From: Thalassotalea profundi
Lineage (GTDB): Bacteria; Pseudomonadota; Gammaproteobacteria; Enterobacterales; Alteromonadaceae
Direction: 5' to 3'
Assembly: GCF_014653195.1 (NCBI RefSeq)
Contig: NZ_BNAH01000011.1
Coordinates: forward strand, 85,546 to 149,545
DNA length: 64,000 nucleotides
Numbering within the stretch: position 1 is the stretch's first letter; the number at the start of each line of letters is the position of its first letter. Below the pieces are notes generated by a model. That model saw only the letters and a program-made list of their open reading frames with translations. It made no database searches and was not told where the DNA came from. Shown one piece after another: positions 1 to 7,538 of the stretch. Position numbers and translations under genes: made by a program.

Positions 1-1879
1 CAATATCATTCAAGCTAGCAACATAATTAACATTAAAGCCCATTTCCAACGCATCATTCATTTCATAATTTACGTTTACATTTAATGAATCACCTACTGC
101 ATTTCCTAAACCACCGTATTCATAAGCGGCTAAATCTACACCATTTAAAACAACGGTACTAAATCCTGAGGCACTACTTGCATCTGGCCAAACAAATGGC
201 GCATTATTTAGTTCGACATCATTACTGTTATAGCTAACAACGACGTCAAAGTTATGCGCTTGGTATCCTGCAACTAATTCAAAACCTGTGGATTCTAAAT
301 CACCAATGTTTTCATAAAAAACGCCTTCTGCACCCTTAAACTTATCAAAAACAACGTCACTAATTTCACTATTATAAACCGATGCTTCAAAAATAAATGT
401 GCCATCGTTATATTGTAAGCCAAGTTCTTTGTTAGCCACATTTTCAGGAGATAAATTCGGGTTATGGGTTAATTCACCCACAGTAAATGCATCAGCCACT
501 TGTCTGCCACGTAAAGCTTCTGCATAACTAACCGATAACTTTAAATACTCGGTTAAGTTGTAAACAAGCCCTAAGTTAGTGCTAAAGTCATCCTGCTTTT
601 TAGTAGAAAATGAATCACTTGTTGTTACTGGAGCGCCACTACTGTCAGTTTCTACAACCCATTTACCATTAACTTGTATCCAGTTTGCTGACTCGCCAGT
701 GTGATCAAGTTCATAGGTATCATGGCGAACACCATAACTAAGCAATAGGTCATCAGTTAATTGCCAATGATCTTGAATATATAACCCGGTAACAGTACCT
801 TCTTCATTGTAAATACCACCAAAATCTTCATAAGATTGTGAGTTAACTTTATCAACTTTACGTTCAATACCATAAGTGAATGAATGATCACCGACATCAC
901 TCGTATTTCGAATATCAAAGCCAGTTGTTTCAATGGCAGCATCCCAGGTATATAGCTCACGTTTAAATGATGAGTCCGTTTGATACAATGTTGTTTCTAA
1001 ATTTATCAGTGAGCTTAGATACCAAGTGTGATTGAGGACTATAGTTTCTCTATCTCCCCATGACTGAAACAAGGGATCATCTTCTAAAGGTGCCCAGTTG
1101 GTTTGTTTGCCGAACTTACCTTCTTCTTTACGTCTTTCATAACTTACAGACACATTTTGATTATCAGTGAGTTCTGCATTCAATTTAACAAAGGCAAGGG
1201 TTTGATCAGCCGCTGTTCCTGGAATTTCCACACCGTCGCCATCTTCCATATTATCGCGACTCACATTCACATAAGACGCAAGAATGCCAATTTGTTCTGT
1301 TGCTTTACCATATAATGTAAGACTTTCTTTATGACCACTATTTGAGAAATAGCTCGCTTTTGCGATACCACCAAACTGCTCATCATTTGACAGTAAATCT
1401 GCTGCTGTTTTCGTTTTAAAACGAATAGCACCACCAACCGCACCTGTTCCTGCGGTAGCTTCACCGGCACCCCCCTGAACCTCAACACTTTGTAATAATT
1501 CAGGCTCTATTGATACACGCCCAATATGATGAAATAGCGTACTTGTTTGTGGTGCACCATCAACAGTTACATTTACCATTGAGTCTTCTAAACCACGAAC
1601 ATAAACCTTCTGTGCAACACCTAATGAGCCACCTACAGTAACAGAAGGTGTTTGACGGAAAATATCGGCTAAATCATTTGCTTGATATTTATTAAGCTGA
1701 TCAGGTGTGATTTTTGTGTTGGTTGTGGCACCAACAACAACAATTTTTTCAACTTTCTTTACTTTTTCTGTATTTTCATCTGTATTAGCATAAGCGCTAG
1801 TATTTGCGCACGCCGCAATAACACTCGCGCTAATAAGTGCTGTTTTAAATAACGGCTTATTTCTTGATTTACGTGACAT
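1..1879 (-). CDS. TonB-dependent outer-membrane receptor (3' end outside window)
   Basis: The reverse strand reads an open frame from an ATG at 1879 to the window edge, so about 626 N-terminal residues are visible and the last beta-strands are missing. The protein opens with a basic signal peptide ending near ANTSAYA. A plug domain follows (DLADIFRQTPSVTV, then KVYVRGLEDSMVNVTVDGAP and GTGAVGGAIRF), and then alternating aromatic beta-barrel strands. A GAGAAG ribosome site lies a few bases before the ATG. The family imports ferric siderophores, haem or other scarce ligands using TonB energy. A Fur box just upstream points to an iron ligand, and the two-component genes upstream on the same strand suggest ligand-induced expression. 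The exact ligand cannot be told from the sequence. Confidence 0.93.
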   Translation of the reverse strand, partial: MSRKSRNKPLFKTALISASVIAACANTSAYANTDENTEKVKKVEKIVVVGATTNTKITPDQLNKYQANDLADIFRQTPSVTVGGSLGVAQKVYVRGLEDSMVNVTVDGAPQTSTLFHHIGRVSIEPELLQSVEVQGGAGEATAGTGAVGGAIRFKTKTAADLLSNDEQFGGIAKASYFSNSGHKESLTLYGKATEQIGILASYVNVSRDNMEDGDGVEIPGTAADQTLAFVKLNAELTDNQNVSVSYERRKEEGKFGKQTNWAPLEDDPLFQSWGDRETIVLNHTWYLSSLINLETTLYQTDSSFKRELYTWDAAIETTGFDIRNTSDVGDHSFTYGIERKVDKVNSQSYEDFGGIYNEEGTVTGLYIQDHWQLTDDLLLSYGVRHDTYELDHTGESANWIQVNGKWVVETDSSGAPVTTSDSFSTKKQDDFSTNLGLVYNLTEYLKLSVSYAEALRGRQVADAFTVGELTHNPNLSPENVANKELGLQYNDGTFIFEASVYNSEISDVVFDKFKGAEGVFYENIGDLESTGFELVAGYQAHNFDVVVSYNSNDVELNNAPFVWPDASSASGFSTVVLNGVDLAAYEYGGLGNAVGDSLNVNVNYEMNDALEMGFNVNYVASLNDI

Positions 1880-1901
1880 GATTATCTTCTCAATTAACTT
1901 C

Positions 1902-1920
1902 ATTAATGAGAATTATTACC
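1902..1920 (-). promoter_or_regulatory. Fur box upstream of the TonB receptor
   Basis: On the reverse strand the 19-mer GGTAATAATTCTCATTAAT matches 13 of 19 positions of the classical Fur consensus GATAATGATAATCATTATC. It lies 23-41 bp before the receptor start codon, in the 82-bp gap after the histidine kinase gene. This is where iron repression of TonB receptors normally acts. The match is good but not palindromic throughout, so binding is inferred. Confidence 0.65.
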
Positions 1921-1961
1921 ATTTAGACTGAGTATTTATACTACTTTTACAATTGTTACAT

Positions 1962-3299
1962 TTACGTAATAGGAATCATTATCACTACCTTTAAGCCACC
2001 GTTATCATTATTTAATGCTTTTACATCAGCTCTAACACTATTTAAAAGGCGCTTAGCAAGTGCTAATCCCAACCCAAAGCTATCACTGCCATCTTCATTA
2101 GTATTATTAACTCGAAAAAAAGGCAGAAATATTTTCTCTAAATATTCTGGTGCGATACCAGGACCTTGATCAATCACCTCAATACAATAACTTCCAACTT
2201 GTTGAGATAAGGTAACGGTAACCTTTTTGCCTATAGGGGTATAACGTAAGGCATTTCTAATGATGTTTTCAAGGGCAGGGCAAAGGGCTTGATGACTACT
2301 ATTGCTGATCACCGCATGATTAGGCGTTTCGAGTATTAATTCCCGATCAGAGAACTCAAATTTAGCATCGTCTATCACAACATCAAGCAAATCGACTAAA
2401 TCCACCTTCTCCTGCTGGATAATTGGTTTTTCATTATCAAGCCACGCCAACGTTAGTGTGTCTTCTACTAGTTTTCGAATGTAGGTAGACTCCCTAGAAA
2501 TACGCTCAAGGTGTTGATGACTTTTTTCAATTTCAAAATTATTGACTGCAATATCTAATCGAGTGAGTGGCGTACGCAATTCATGAGATAAATCTGAAAT
2601 AAGTTGCCGTTGTTTTGCAATTAACTCGCCGATTCTTGCCGCCATTTGGTCAAAAGTAGAGGCTAAATGAGAGAGTTCATCATTTCGATTACCTAGCGAA
2701 GCTCTTACTCTTACGTCAAAATTTCCTTGGCTAAAAGCGGTTGTTGCTTGTTCAAGTTGTTGTAGAGGCGTAATAATATGTCTATATATCCAGGTAGCAA
2801 GTAGTACTAATAGCACGAGGGGAAATATAATTTGCAATAGTATTCGCGTGGTAAGCCAGTAAGTCCCTGGTCTCATCCGCTCAGGTAATTTTATGAGAAA
2901 GCTACCTTTAGCTTGTGAAAATGGTAGTTCCATTATGGGGTTGTGCTCAAAGTATAAATGTATCTTCCAGTCTACGCTGCGACCAAAGTGATAGGCTTCT
3001 TCAGCATCAACGTTAATCTCTTCACCCGCTATATTCTCAATAGTAAAGCTAACAACGGATACCCGTACATTTTCTTTTTGTTTTAACTCAGTTAACCATT
3101 GATTTAATGCTATTTTATCTCCCGACAAATAGAGTTCTTCTGCAGTTTTAGCCCACGATTTCAATTGCTGGCGATCAGACTCCGCAATAAAACTCATGCC
3201 TTCTTCTGTTTTTAACGTTAAAACACTTAACACATAAAAAAATACCACTAAGCCTGTCGCAATAATCAAGCATGACTTCCACAAAAATTGACGATTCAC
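1962..3299 (-). CDS. sensor histidine kinase
   Basis: This is a 445-residue membrane kinase of the OmpR-partner type. Transmembrane segment 1 is at about 8-28. A periplasmic sensor loop covers about 30-150, transmembrane segment 2 about 151-171, and HAMP about 172-228. The HisKA motif SDLSHELRTPLTRL carries the phospho-accepting His239. The ATPase domain shows an N box near IIRNALRYTP and the G boxes DQGPGIAPE and GLGLALAKRLL. The start is a GTG at 3299 that overlaps the response-regulator stop by 4 nt, so the two genes are translationally coupled. The order regulator-kinase-TonB receptor on one strand resembles pfeR-pfeS-pfeA of Pseudomonas. A siderophore-sensing role is therefore plausible but inferred. 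Confidence 0.92.
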   Translation of the reverse strand: MNRQFLWKSCLIIATGLVVFFYVLSVLTLKTEEGMSFIAESDRQQLKSWAKTAEELYLSGDKIALNQWLTELKQKENVRVSVVSFTIENIAGEEINVDAEEAYHFGRSVDWKIHLYFEHNPIMELPFSQAKGSFLIKLPERMRPGTYWLTTRILLQIIFPLVLLVLLATWIYRHIITPLQQLEQATTAFSQGNFDVRVRASLGNRNDELSHLASTFDQMAARIGELIAKQRQLISDLSHELRTPLTRLDIAVNNFEIEKSHQHLERISRESTYIRKLVEDTLTLAWLDNEKPIIQQEKVDLVDLLDVVIDDAKFEFSDRELILETPNHAVISNSSHQALCPALENIIRNALRYTPIGKKVTVTLSQQVGSYCIEVIDQGPGIAPEYLEKIFLPFFRVNNTNEDGSDSFGLGLALAKRLLNSVRADVKALNNDNGGLKVVIMIPIT

Positions 3300-3982
3300 T
3301 TAAAGCAATACCCTTTACCATGCACAGTCTGTAAACGTTCACCGAGCCAATGTGCTTCATTAAGTTTCCTGCGTACTCGACTTAAATGCATGTCTAAACT
3401 TCGATCATACATACCTAACTTTTTATTCAACACCTTTTGGTATAAATCAGCTTTACTCACAATACAATTTTGATGAGAAAGTAACTCCCAAAGCAATTTA
3501 AATTGAATAGAGGTGAATTCAACGTCTATCTCATCAACGGTTATTTTCTGCTTAGTGGCATCTAGTGTTAGTCCGTCAATACTGATTATCGTTTGCTTTT
3601 TAAATTCAACTTGAGGTTGGCTTCTTCTAATTAAACCTTCAATTCTTAACAGTAATTCTTGGCTGTTGAAAGGTTTAGCCACATAATCATCGGCACCATG
3701 AATTAAACCTAAAATTCTTTCCTCTTCCGCACCTTTCGCTGAGATCATGATCACAGGTTGCTGGCTTGTTTCTCTGAGAGTTTTTAATAACGATACACCA
3801 TCTAATTTAGGTAGCATTTTATCTAATAACACTAATTGATGTTGATGTGACTGTGCCAATTTTAACCCTGTAACACCGTCAAAACATTTTTCAACGATAT
3901 ACCCTGTTTTAGTGAGCAAATCGGCTAAATATGTATTTAGTGTTTTGTCGTCTTCAATTAAAAGAATTTTTTTAGTTAGCAC
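3296..3982 (-). CDS. OmpR/PhoB-family response regulator
   Basis: This is a 228-residue DNA-binding response regulator. The receiver domain (about 5-115) has the acidic pair at 11-12, the phospho-accepting Asp54 in VLLDKMLP and the conserved lysine at 103 in ADDYVAKPF. A winged-helix domain of the Trans_reg_C type follows, with FTSIQFKLLWELLSHQN and a C-terminal RSLDMHLSRVRRKL recognition region. The start is a GTG at 3982 preceded by AGGATAGAGA. It is coupled to the downstream histidine kinase by a 4-nt GTGA overlap. Likely targets include the neighbouring TonB receptor, judged only from gene order. The family assignment is secure. Confidence 0.93.
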   Translation of the reverse strand: MLTKKILLIEDDKTLNTYLADLLTKTGYIVEKCFDGVTGLKLAQSHQHQLVLLDKMLPKLDGVSLLKTLRETSQQPVIMISAKGAEEERILGLIHGADDYVAKPFNSQELLLRIEGLIRRSQPQVEFKKQTIISIDGLTLDATKQKITVDEIDVEFTSIQFKLLWELLSHQNCIVSKADLYQKVLNKKLGMYDRSLDMHLSRVRRKLNEAHWLGERLQTVHGKGYCFK

Positions 3983-4051
3983 ATTCTCTATCCTGTGAAT
4001 AATACATACTTACAACATGACTATGGTTATTTAAACAAACCAAATAAAATG

Positions 4052-4357
4052 TTAATTACGTTTCTTAGGGGTAAATATACCGATAACTCGCCCTAACAAT
4101 TGAGATTTATCGACAGGACCTAACTCTTCAACTGATAAACTGTTGAAGCTTTCCCCCTTACTCCAGATAAAACCGTTTCTATCAACAATGGCAACGGTTT
4201 TCACAATAACCCCATAATTTGGATGATTAATGACTAAGCGTTGCTCAGGCTTAATAGGAAATATTAATAACCATTTAACTACCAATATAAAGCAATCATC
4301 TGGAATTATTGGTTCCATACTGTCACCTTTTACCTTTAAGAACTTTATGCCAAACAT
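4052..4357 (-). CDS. S24/S26-type peptidase resembling nickel-SOD maturation protease
   Basis: This 101-residue protein has the signal-peptidase-like Ser box VKGDSMEPIIPDDCFILV near its start, with the catalytic Ser at about 13. A later VIVKTVAIV segment carries a candidate catalytic Lys, and a GRVIGIF strand lies near the C-terminus. The length and layout fit the small SodX-type peptidases that trim nickel superoxide dismutase precursors, a family known from marine bacteria. No full-length sodN is present in the window. It is the last gene of an operon with a 55-residue peptide and a TPR-like protein and lies 18 bp after the peptide. No strong ribosome site precedes the ATG, so coupled translation is likely. 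The true substrate is unknown. Confidence 0.7.
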   Translation of the reverse strand: MFGIKFLKVKGDSMEPIIPDDCFILVVKWLLIFPIKPEQRLVINHPNYGVIVKTVAIVDRNGFIWSKGESFNSLSVEELGPVDKSQLLGRVIGIFTPKKRN

Positions 4358-4375
4358 AGTCGTGGTTTTGTTACT

Positions 4376-4543
4376 TTATGTTGATAATAGCTGGCTTATG
4401 CCACTATTAGATAACACTTCATTTTGTAATGAATGAGGGTAATTGACTTGCTGTTTTAAATTTAACATTCGAATACCACAATGAGCGATAGCAAGATCAA
4501 ACGGATACTTTTTATCAATTTTTTCTAATATTTCGAATATCAT
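4376..4543 (-). CDS. 55-residue peptide with an AHCGI motif, function unknown
   Basis: The start was placed at the ATG at 4543, because AAGGAG lies at ideal distance before it; an upstream in-frame start has no such site. The 55-residue product has an amphipathic N-terminus (MIFEILEKIDKKYPFDLA), then IAHCGIRML, then a polar tail. I do not recognise a family. It lies between a TPR-like gene and a SodX-like peptidase gene, on the same strand behind one Fur-box promoter. The His-Cys pair preceded by Ala is reminiscent of the cleaved N-terminus of nickel SOD (His-Cys-Asp-Leu-Pro-Cys-Gly), but the second Cys and the rest of that protein are missing. It may be a peptidase substrate; this is speculation. 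Confidence 0.6.
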   Translation of the reverse strand: MIFEILEKIDKKYPFDLAIAHCGIRMLNLKQQVNYPHSLQNEVLSNSGISQLLST

Positions 4544-4579
4544 TTTCAACTCCTTGTTTACTGTCAACACCACTTAAAA

Positions 4580-5014
4580 TTAATGAATAGTATTTTTTTG
4601 TAGTTCTAATAATTGCTTAAGTGATTTAAATTTCTCAATACAATTATTGCAAATAGGGTGTTTATTATTAAAAGATAATATTGGTGGCAGCGTGAATGAT
4701 AGTGCTTTAAAAGCAATTAACTTTACATCTTCATCGTCTATAATTGATTGCGTTATAGATAACAAATATTCATGCGGCACCATTAAAAACTTCAATGCTA
4801 ACGTTAGATTACCCTTATATTCATATAACTTAGATAAGTTATGACACGAACAAACCCACGCCATTAACGTATCAGCACACATTGGATTTTTTCTGTAAGA
4901 AAAAGCCAATAAATCATAAGCTTCGCTATAAAAATATTCAGCTTTCTTCCATTCCTTCTCATGAAAGGACTCATTACCAAGCTTTAATAATGATTGCCAT
5001 TGCTGATTTTCCAT
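4580..5014 (-). CDS. TPR-like protein, first gene of Fur-controlled operon
   Basis: The 144-residue product consists mostly of helix pairs typical of tetratricopeptide folds (LLKLGNESFHEKEWKKAEYFYSEAYDLL, then a second pair around CHNLSKLYEYKGNLTLALKFL). A Cys-rich patch, HPICNNCIEKF, lies near the C-terminus. The start at 5014 was preferred because AGAGG lies 8 nt upstream. The in-frame alternative at 5038 would coincide with the predicted transcription start. It is followed after 36 nt by the 55-residue peptide. The promoter overlaps a Fur box, so expression should rise when iron is scarce. The function is unknown; a chaperone or adaptor role is only suggested by the fold. The CxxC pair could bind metal. 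Confidence 0.75.
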   Translation of the reverse strand: MENQQWQSLLKLGNESFHEKEWKKAEYFYSEAYDLLAFSYRKNPMCADTLMAWVCSCHNLSKLYEYKGNLTLALKFLMVPHEYLLSITQSIIDDEDVKLIAFKALSFTLPPILSFNNKHPICNNCIEKFKSLKQLLELQKNTIH

Positions 5015-5040
5015 TGAACATCCCTCTACACCAAACAATC

Positions 5041-5071
5041 AAATAATAATCATTATCATTTGTGTTTACAA
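5041..5071 (-). promoter_or_regulatory. sigma-70 promoter overlapped by Fur box (TPR operon)
   Basis: Reading the reverse strand, TTGTAA at 5071-5066 and TATTAT at 5048-5043 are separated by exactly 17 bp. The spacer and -10 element form an imperfect palindrome centred on 5051 that matches the Fur consensus core (ATGATAATGATTATTATTT). Transcription would begin near 5036, about 20 bp before the start codon at 5014. Fur binding here would block polymerase directly. Confidence 0.75.
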
Positions 5072-5160
5072 GTTATTATTAGATGTAAATAAAATAGAAG
5101 TGTTAGCCCAATAATTTTTCAGTAGAGGTAGGTAATTGCCATGTTTAGATAGTTGAGCAT

Positions 5161-5192
5161 AAAAAAACCAGCTACTGGAGAATAGCTGGTTT
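5161..5192 (-). terminator. intrinsic terminator of the candidate sRNA
   Basis: On the reverse strand AAAACCAGCTA pairs perfectly with TAGCTGGTTTT around an 8-nt loop, and the U-run continues to 5161. The 11-bp stem followed by six T residues is a textbook Rho-independent terminator. Read on the other strand, the hairpin is followed by TTTTCTT and might also work weakly. Confidence 0.85.
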
Positions 5193-5321
5193 TCTTATCG
5201 TATATAGCATTATTAAACTATTTACTTTTATAACTGAAACACGTCCCAAGTCATAACAGTTAAACGCTATACTTGTATCAACTAGTCTTAGTAGTAGTGC
5301 GCCCACCTCAACCAAGAAGAC
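5161..5321 (-). ncRNA. candidate Fur-repressed small RNA (RyhB/PrrF-like in logic)
   Basis: A canonical promoter inside a perfect Fur palindrome fires into a stretch of about 160 nt with no credible coding sequence. That stretch ends in a strong intrinsic terminator followed by six U residues. Predicted transcription runs from about 5321 to about 5161. The unit stands alone between the YceI gene and the TPR operon. This is the architecture of iron-sparing regulatory RNAs such as RyhB and PrrF, which are Fur-repressed and bind Hfq through the U-tail. The sequence has no obvious match to the RyhB core that I can recall, so homology is not claimed. An in-frame ORF on this strand begins inside the -35 region and could not be translated from this promoter. 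Existence as a transcript is inferred. Confidence 0.7.
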
Positions 5322-5357
5322 GATACAAATGATAATCATTATCATTTGTATCGTCAA
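5319..5357 (-). promoter_or_regulatory. 37-bp perfect palindrome: Fur box inside a sigma-70 promoter
   Basis: Positions 5319-5355 form a perfect inverted repeat with 18-bp arms around a single central C at 5337. The core matches 16 of 19 Fur consensus positions. On the reverse strand TTGACG (5357-5352), a 17-bp spacer and TATCAT (5334-5329) form a near-ideal promoter that the operator covers completely. Nothing is encoded immediately downstream except the candidate small RNA. Confidence 0.85.
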
Positions 5358-5430
5358 GCTTTTATTTAGCTTTCTTAATAAATAATATTAAGAGTCAAAA
5401 TGTAGGCTCATCTTAAAAGCATTGTTCAAT

Positions 5431-6030
5431 TTACTGTTTGAACACCAATTTAGCTGTAACAGGCACGGCTGATGCGATAGAAGGTAAGCCTGCTATTTTA
5501 CGTAAAGCTTCTATACCTTCTAATAGTTTAAAGTCTGCCGCATTAACAATAATAGGCGCTACCGTGGATGCTATTAATGTTGCCTCATCAGTTTTAGTTA
5601 TTTCAATATCACTTGAGTAGGTGTGTGCTTCACCATGTAGTGATATCATTAAATCCACTTTTTTAAGTGTAGTTTTACCAACGGGCAAAGCGTCAATTTC
5701 TTCTACATTTATCATTGTAGAAATAGTTGCAGAAGGAAATTTATCGGTATTAAATAGCATTGATTGCATACGTTCATTACGAATAGGAATCAAAGTTTCA
5801 ACACTATTTAATGCAATTGTAACCGTTACACTGTTATTTGGACTTAATTCCCCTGTTAACTTTTTAAAATGATGAACTTCACCAATAGCGTCTTTTTTAA
5901 TTGAAATAAAATACAAGCTAGATTTATCATTATCAAGGACCCACTGAGCATTTACCATGGTTGAAAATAAACAGGCAAATACAACAGTCCCTAATTTGTA
6001 ATATATGTTTCCAATGAATGAACGACTCAT
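5431..6030 (-). CDS. YceI-family periplasmic protein
   Basis: The 199-residue product has a signal peptide (MSRSFIGNIYYKLGTVVFACLFSTMVNA) and a mature domain starting QWVLDNDKSSLYF. That start and the motifs KLTGELSPNNSVTVTIALNSVET, LFNTDKFPSATIS and VDLMISLHGEAHTY fit the YceI lipocalin-like fold, which binds isoprenoid-type lipids in characterised members. The ATG at 6030 is chosen because AAAAGG precedes it at normal distance. A TTG farther upstream (6072) has no ribosome site and would spoil the signal peptide. The physiological role is unknown; YceI proteins are often induced by alkaline or acid stress. A short inverted repeat (TGTTCAA at 5423, TTGAACA at 5438) overlaps the stop codon and may be a weak terminator. 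Confidence 0.88.
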   Translation of the reverse strand: MSRSFIGNIYYKLGTVVFACLFSTMVNAQWVLDNDKSSLYFISIKKDAIGEVHHFKKLTGELSPNNSVTVTIALNSVETLIPIRNERMQSMLFNTDKFPSATISTMINVEEIDALPVGKTTLKKVDLMISLHGEAHTYSSDIEITKTDEATLIASTVAPIIVNAADFKLLEGIEALRKIAGLPSIASAVPVTAKLVFKQ

Positions 6031-6155
6031 TTTAATACCTTTTGATTGAGTTAAAGTGACTTTCTTGCTCAATAGAATAACGATAAAAGAATAAATATTA
6101 TAGTTATTCTAAGATTAATGTAGGGGGAGTAATAAAGTATCATACTTTGTATATA

Positions 6156-6713
6156 TTAGCGTAGCTCATAGCACTCCAGGGTACGATGAGTTTTCCTACA
6201 AATTTGCTCTTCCGTAACTACATACAAAGGTATACCAAGTCTAGCCAACGAAGTCCGCTCTAATTGAAGCTTTTCAATTGTTCGCCAGCCCTCTAAGCCT
6301 TCTACATATTTCACGTAAACCCCAAGCTTTTCATTCTCTGGTCCAGCAAGAGTAATGACAAAATCTGTAGTTAAAGGCTTCTTCTCTGCGTCCTTCTGCG
6401 GTGGGTGGTTAATGCCCAGATCAAAGGCTAGCTTTAATGTCGTTGATAAGTCATGCGAGTATTGAGATTGGATATCCACAACTCTAGGATCCAAGTCAAA
6501 AATGATAAACGTCATGTATTCAAGTAAAGACAGCGTATATTCAATACGCCCAGTTGTGCGACTTTTCACTCGTCGCATTTGGCCTTTAGAAGAAACTGAG
6601 TGAACAGTGGCGCCAGACTGGTAATCTTTGTCTGGTACATAAGCTTCTTCTACAATTTCATTTAACTGAAGACTCATTTGAGCCTCACCACTCATATTTG
6701 TGGTACTTAACAT
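6156..6713 (-). CDS. lone TnsA-like endonuclease
   Basis: This 185-residue protein resembles the N-terminal nuclease domain of TnsA, the Tn7 transposase subunit that cuts the 5' ends of the transposon. Visible marks are the acidic helix SLLEYMTFIIFDLDPRVVDIQSQ, the strand TTDFVITL with its Asp, and VYVKYVEG where the family has a catalytic Lys strand. The end, ARLGIPLYVVTEEQI, is also typical. The ATG at 6713 is chosen because AAGGA lies 8 nt before it. No tnsB, tnsC, tnsD or tniQ gene is present. The gene lies at the far edge of an island whose other edge abuts glmS, the Tn7 target. It may be a remnant of a Tn7-like element or a reused nuclease. Confidence 0.72.
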   Translation of the reverse strand: MLSTTNMSGEAQMSLQLNEIVEEAYVPDKDYQSGATVHSVSSKGQMRRVKSRTTGRIEYTLSLLEYMTFIIFDLDPRVVDIQSQYSHDLSTTLKLAFDLGINHPPQKDAEKKPLTTDFVITLAGPENEKLGVYVKYVEGLEGWRTIEKLQLERTSLARLGIPLYVVTEEQICRKTHRTLECYELR

Positions 6714-7005
6714 CGTCAATATCCTTATCAACATAAGACTCTTTGAAGCATCATCCTGATGCCCTTAGCTACACGTTAATTTTAACAGATCTTGACCACA
6801 TTGATTTTAACTAATTGTTTTTTATTAATTTAATCGAATATAACCAAGCTAAAAGCAAACTTTTTAAGTTGTTTTTTGTTGTTTATGAAGGAGATGGAGG
6901 AAATGAAAAAAATTAAAATTTTTTCTTCGTGGCTGAAGGTTTATATAGTTTTTAAGCTGGTTGAGTTCGTCTTATCCAGACTAATTGCTAGTGGGATGTA
7001 ATGCG
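6714..7005. other. non-coding gap inside the island
   Basis: These 292 bp between the TnsA-like gene and the HigA-like gene are AT-rich and contain no ORF with a credible start and ribosome site. An AAGGAGATGGAGG tract near 6886-6898, followed by a plus-strand ATG, looks like a ribosome site. The frame behind it runs only about twenty codons (to 6964), and nothing supports it as a gene. No transposon end was recognised here. Confidence 0.4.
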
Positions 7006-7350
7006 TTAGTCAAAATGTGTGTCATCAAACTTACGCTGAATACGCAACCAGAAGTCGTGAGGTATGCCAGTAGTATCTCCAAGTTTTTTGGCGAAGTCTA
7101 AGTTAACAGTCACCTTTCCTTGAAGAAATTCGTTAAAAAAGGTTTCTGTAATACCTAATCGATTGATTATATCTTCTCTACTAACACCATTAGCATTACT
7201 CTTGAGTAAAAATAAATGGGCGAAAAACACCGATGGGTGGAGCGAGCCCTTGTGATGAGGAACACTGACGAAACCTTCCTGAGTAAGATCATCAAGAGAT
7301 ATTTCGCCCTCAACTAAAGCATCGATATTGAGTCGTCTATTATGCCGCAT
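7006..7350 (-). CDS. HigA-like XRE-family antitoxin, apparently without toxin
   Basis: The 114-residue protein ends with a helix-turn-helix typical of HigA addiction-module antidotes: VSREDIINRLGITETFFNEFLQGK, then LDFAKKLGDTTGIPHDFWLRIQ. The N-terminal 40 residues are unusual and hydrophilic. AGGTGG precedes the ATG at a good distance. HigA proteins repress their own operon and neutralise a HigB RNase encoded immediately upstream. Here the 229 bp upstream hold no HigB-type frame on either strand. It therefore looks like an orphan antitoxin or an island regulator. It lies between the restriction/deaminase operon and the TnsA-like gene. Confidence 0.75.
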   Translation of the reverse strand: MRHNRRLNIDALVEGEISLDDLTQEGFVSVPHHKGSLHPSVFFAHLFLLKSNANGVSREDIINRLGITETFFNEFLQGKVTVNLDFAKKLGDTTGIPHDFWLRIQRKFDDTHFD

Positions 7351-7538
7351 GCTAATCCACCTATAACTACAATCTAGCCTTAAGACTGTTCTTTATTTTA
7401 GTTCAAGCTTTTACAAAAGTGACAATTAAAGACGGCTAGCCATATGTTTAAATCAGATATATGTTTAAAGCCAAATTGTTTCAAAAGAAGTTTTGATGGA
7501 AAACAACTTTAGCTTTATCTAAAAAAACCAAAGATGTG

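Noticed and set aside
4376..4543. Nickel superoxide dismutase gene
   Set aside because: The peptide is far too short and lacks the second Cys and the helical body; only the His-Cys motif is shared.
5172..5357. Open frame of 61 codons on the minus strand over the candidate sRNA
   Set aside because: It begins inside the -35 region of the promoter and has no ribosome site, so it cannot be translated from the predicted transcript.
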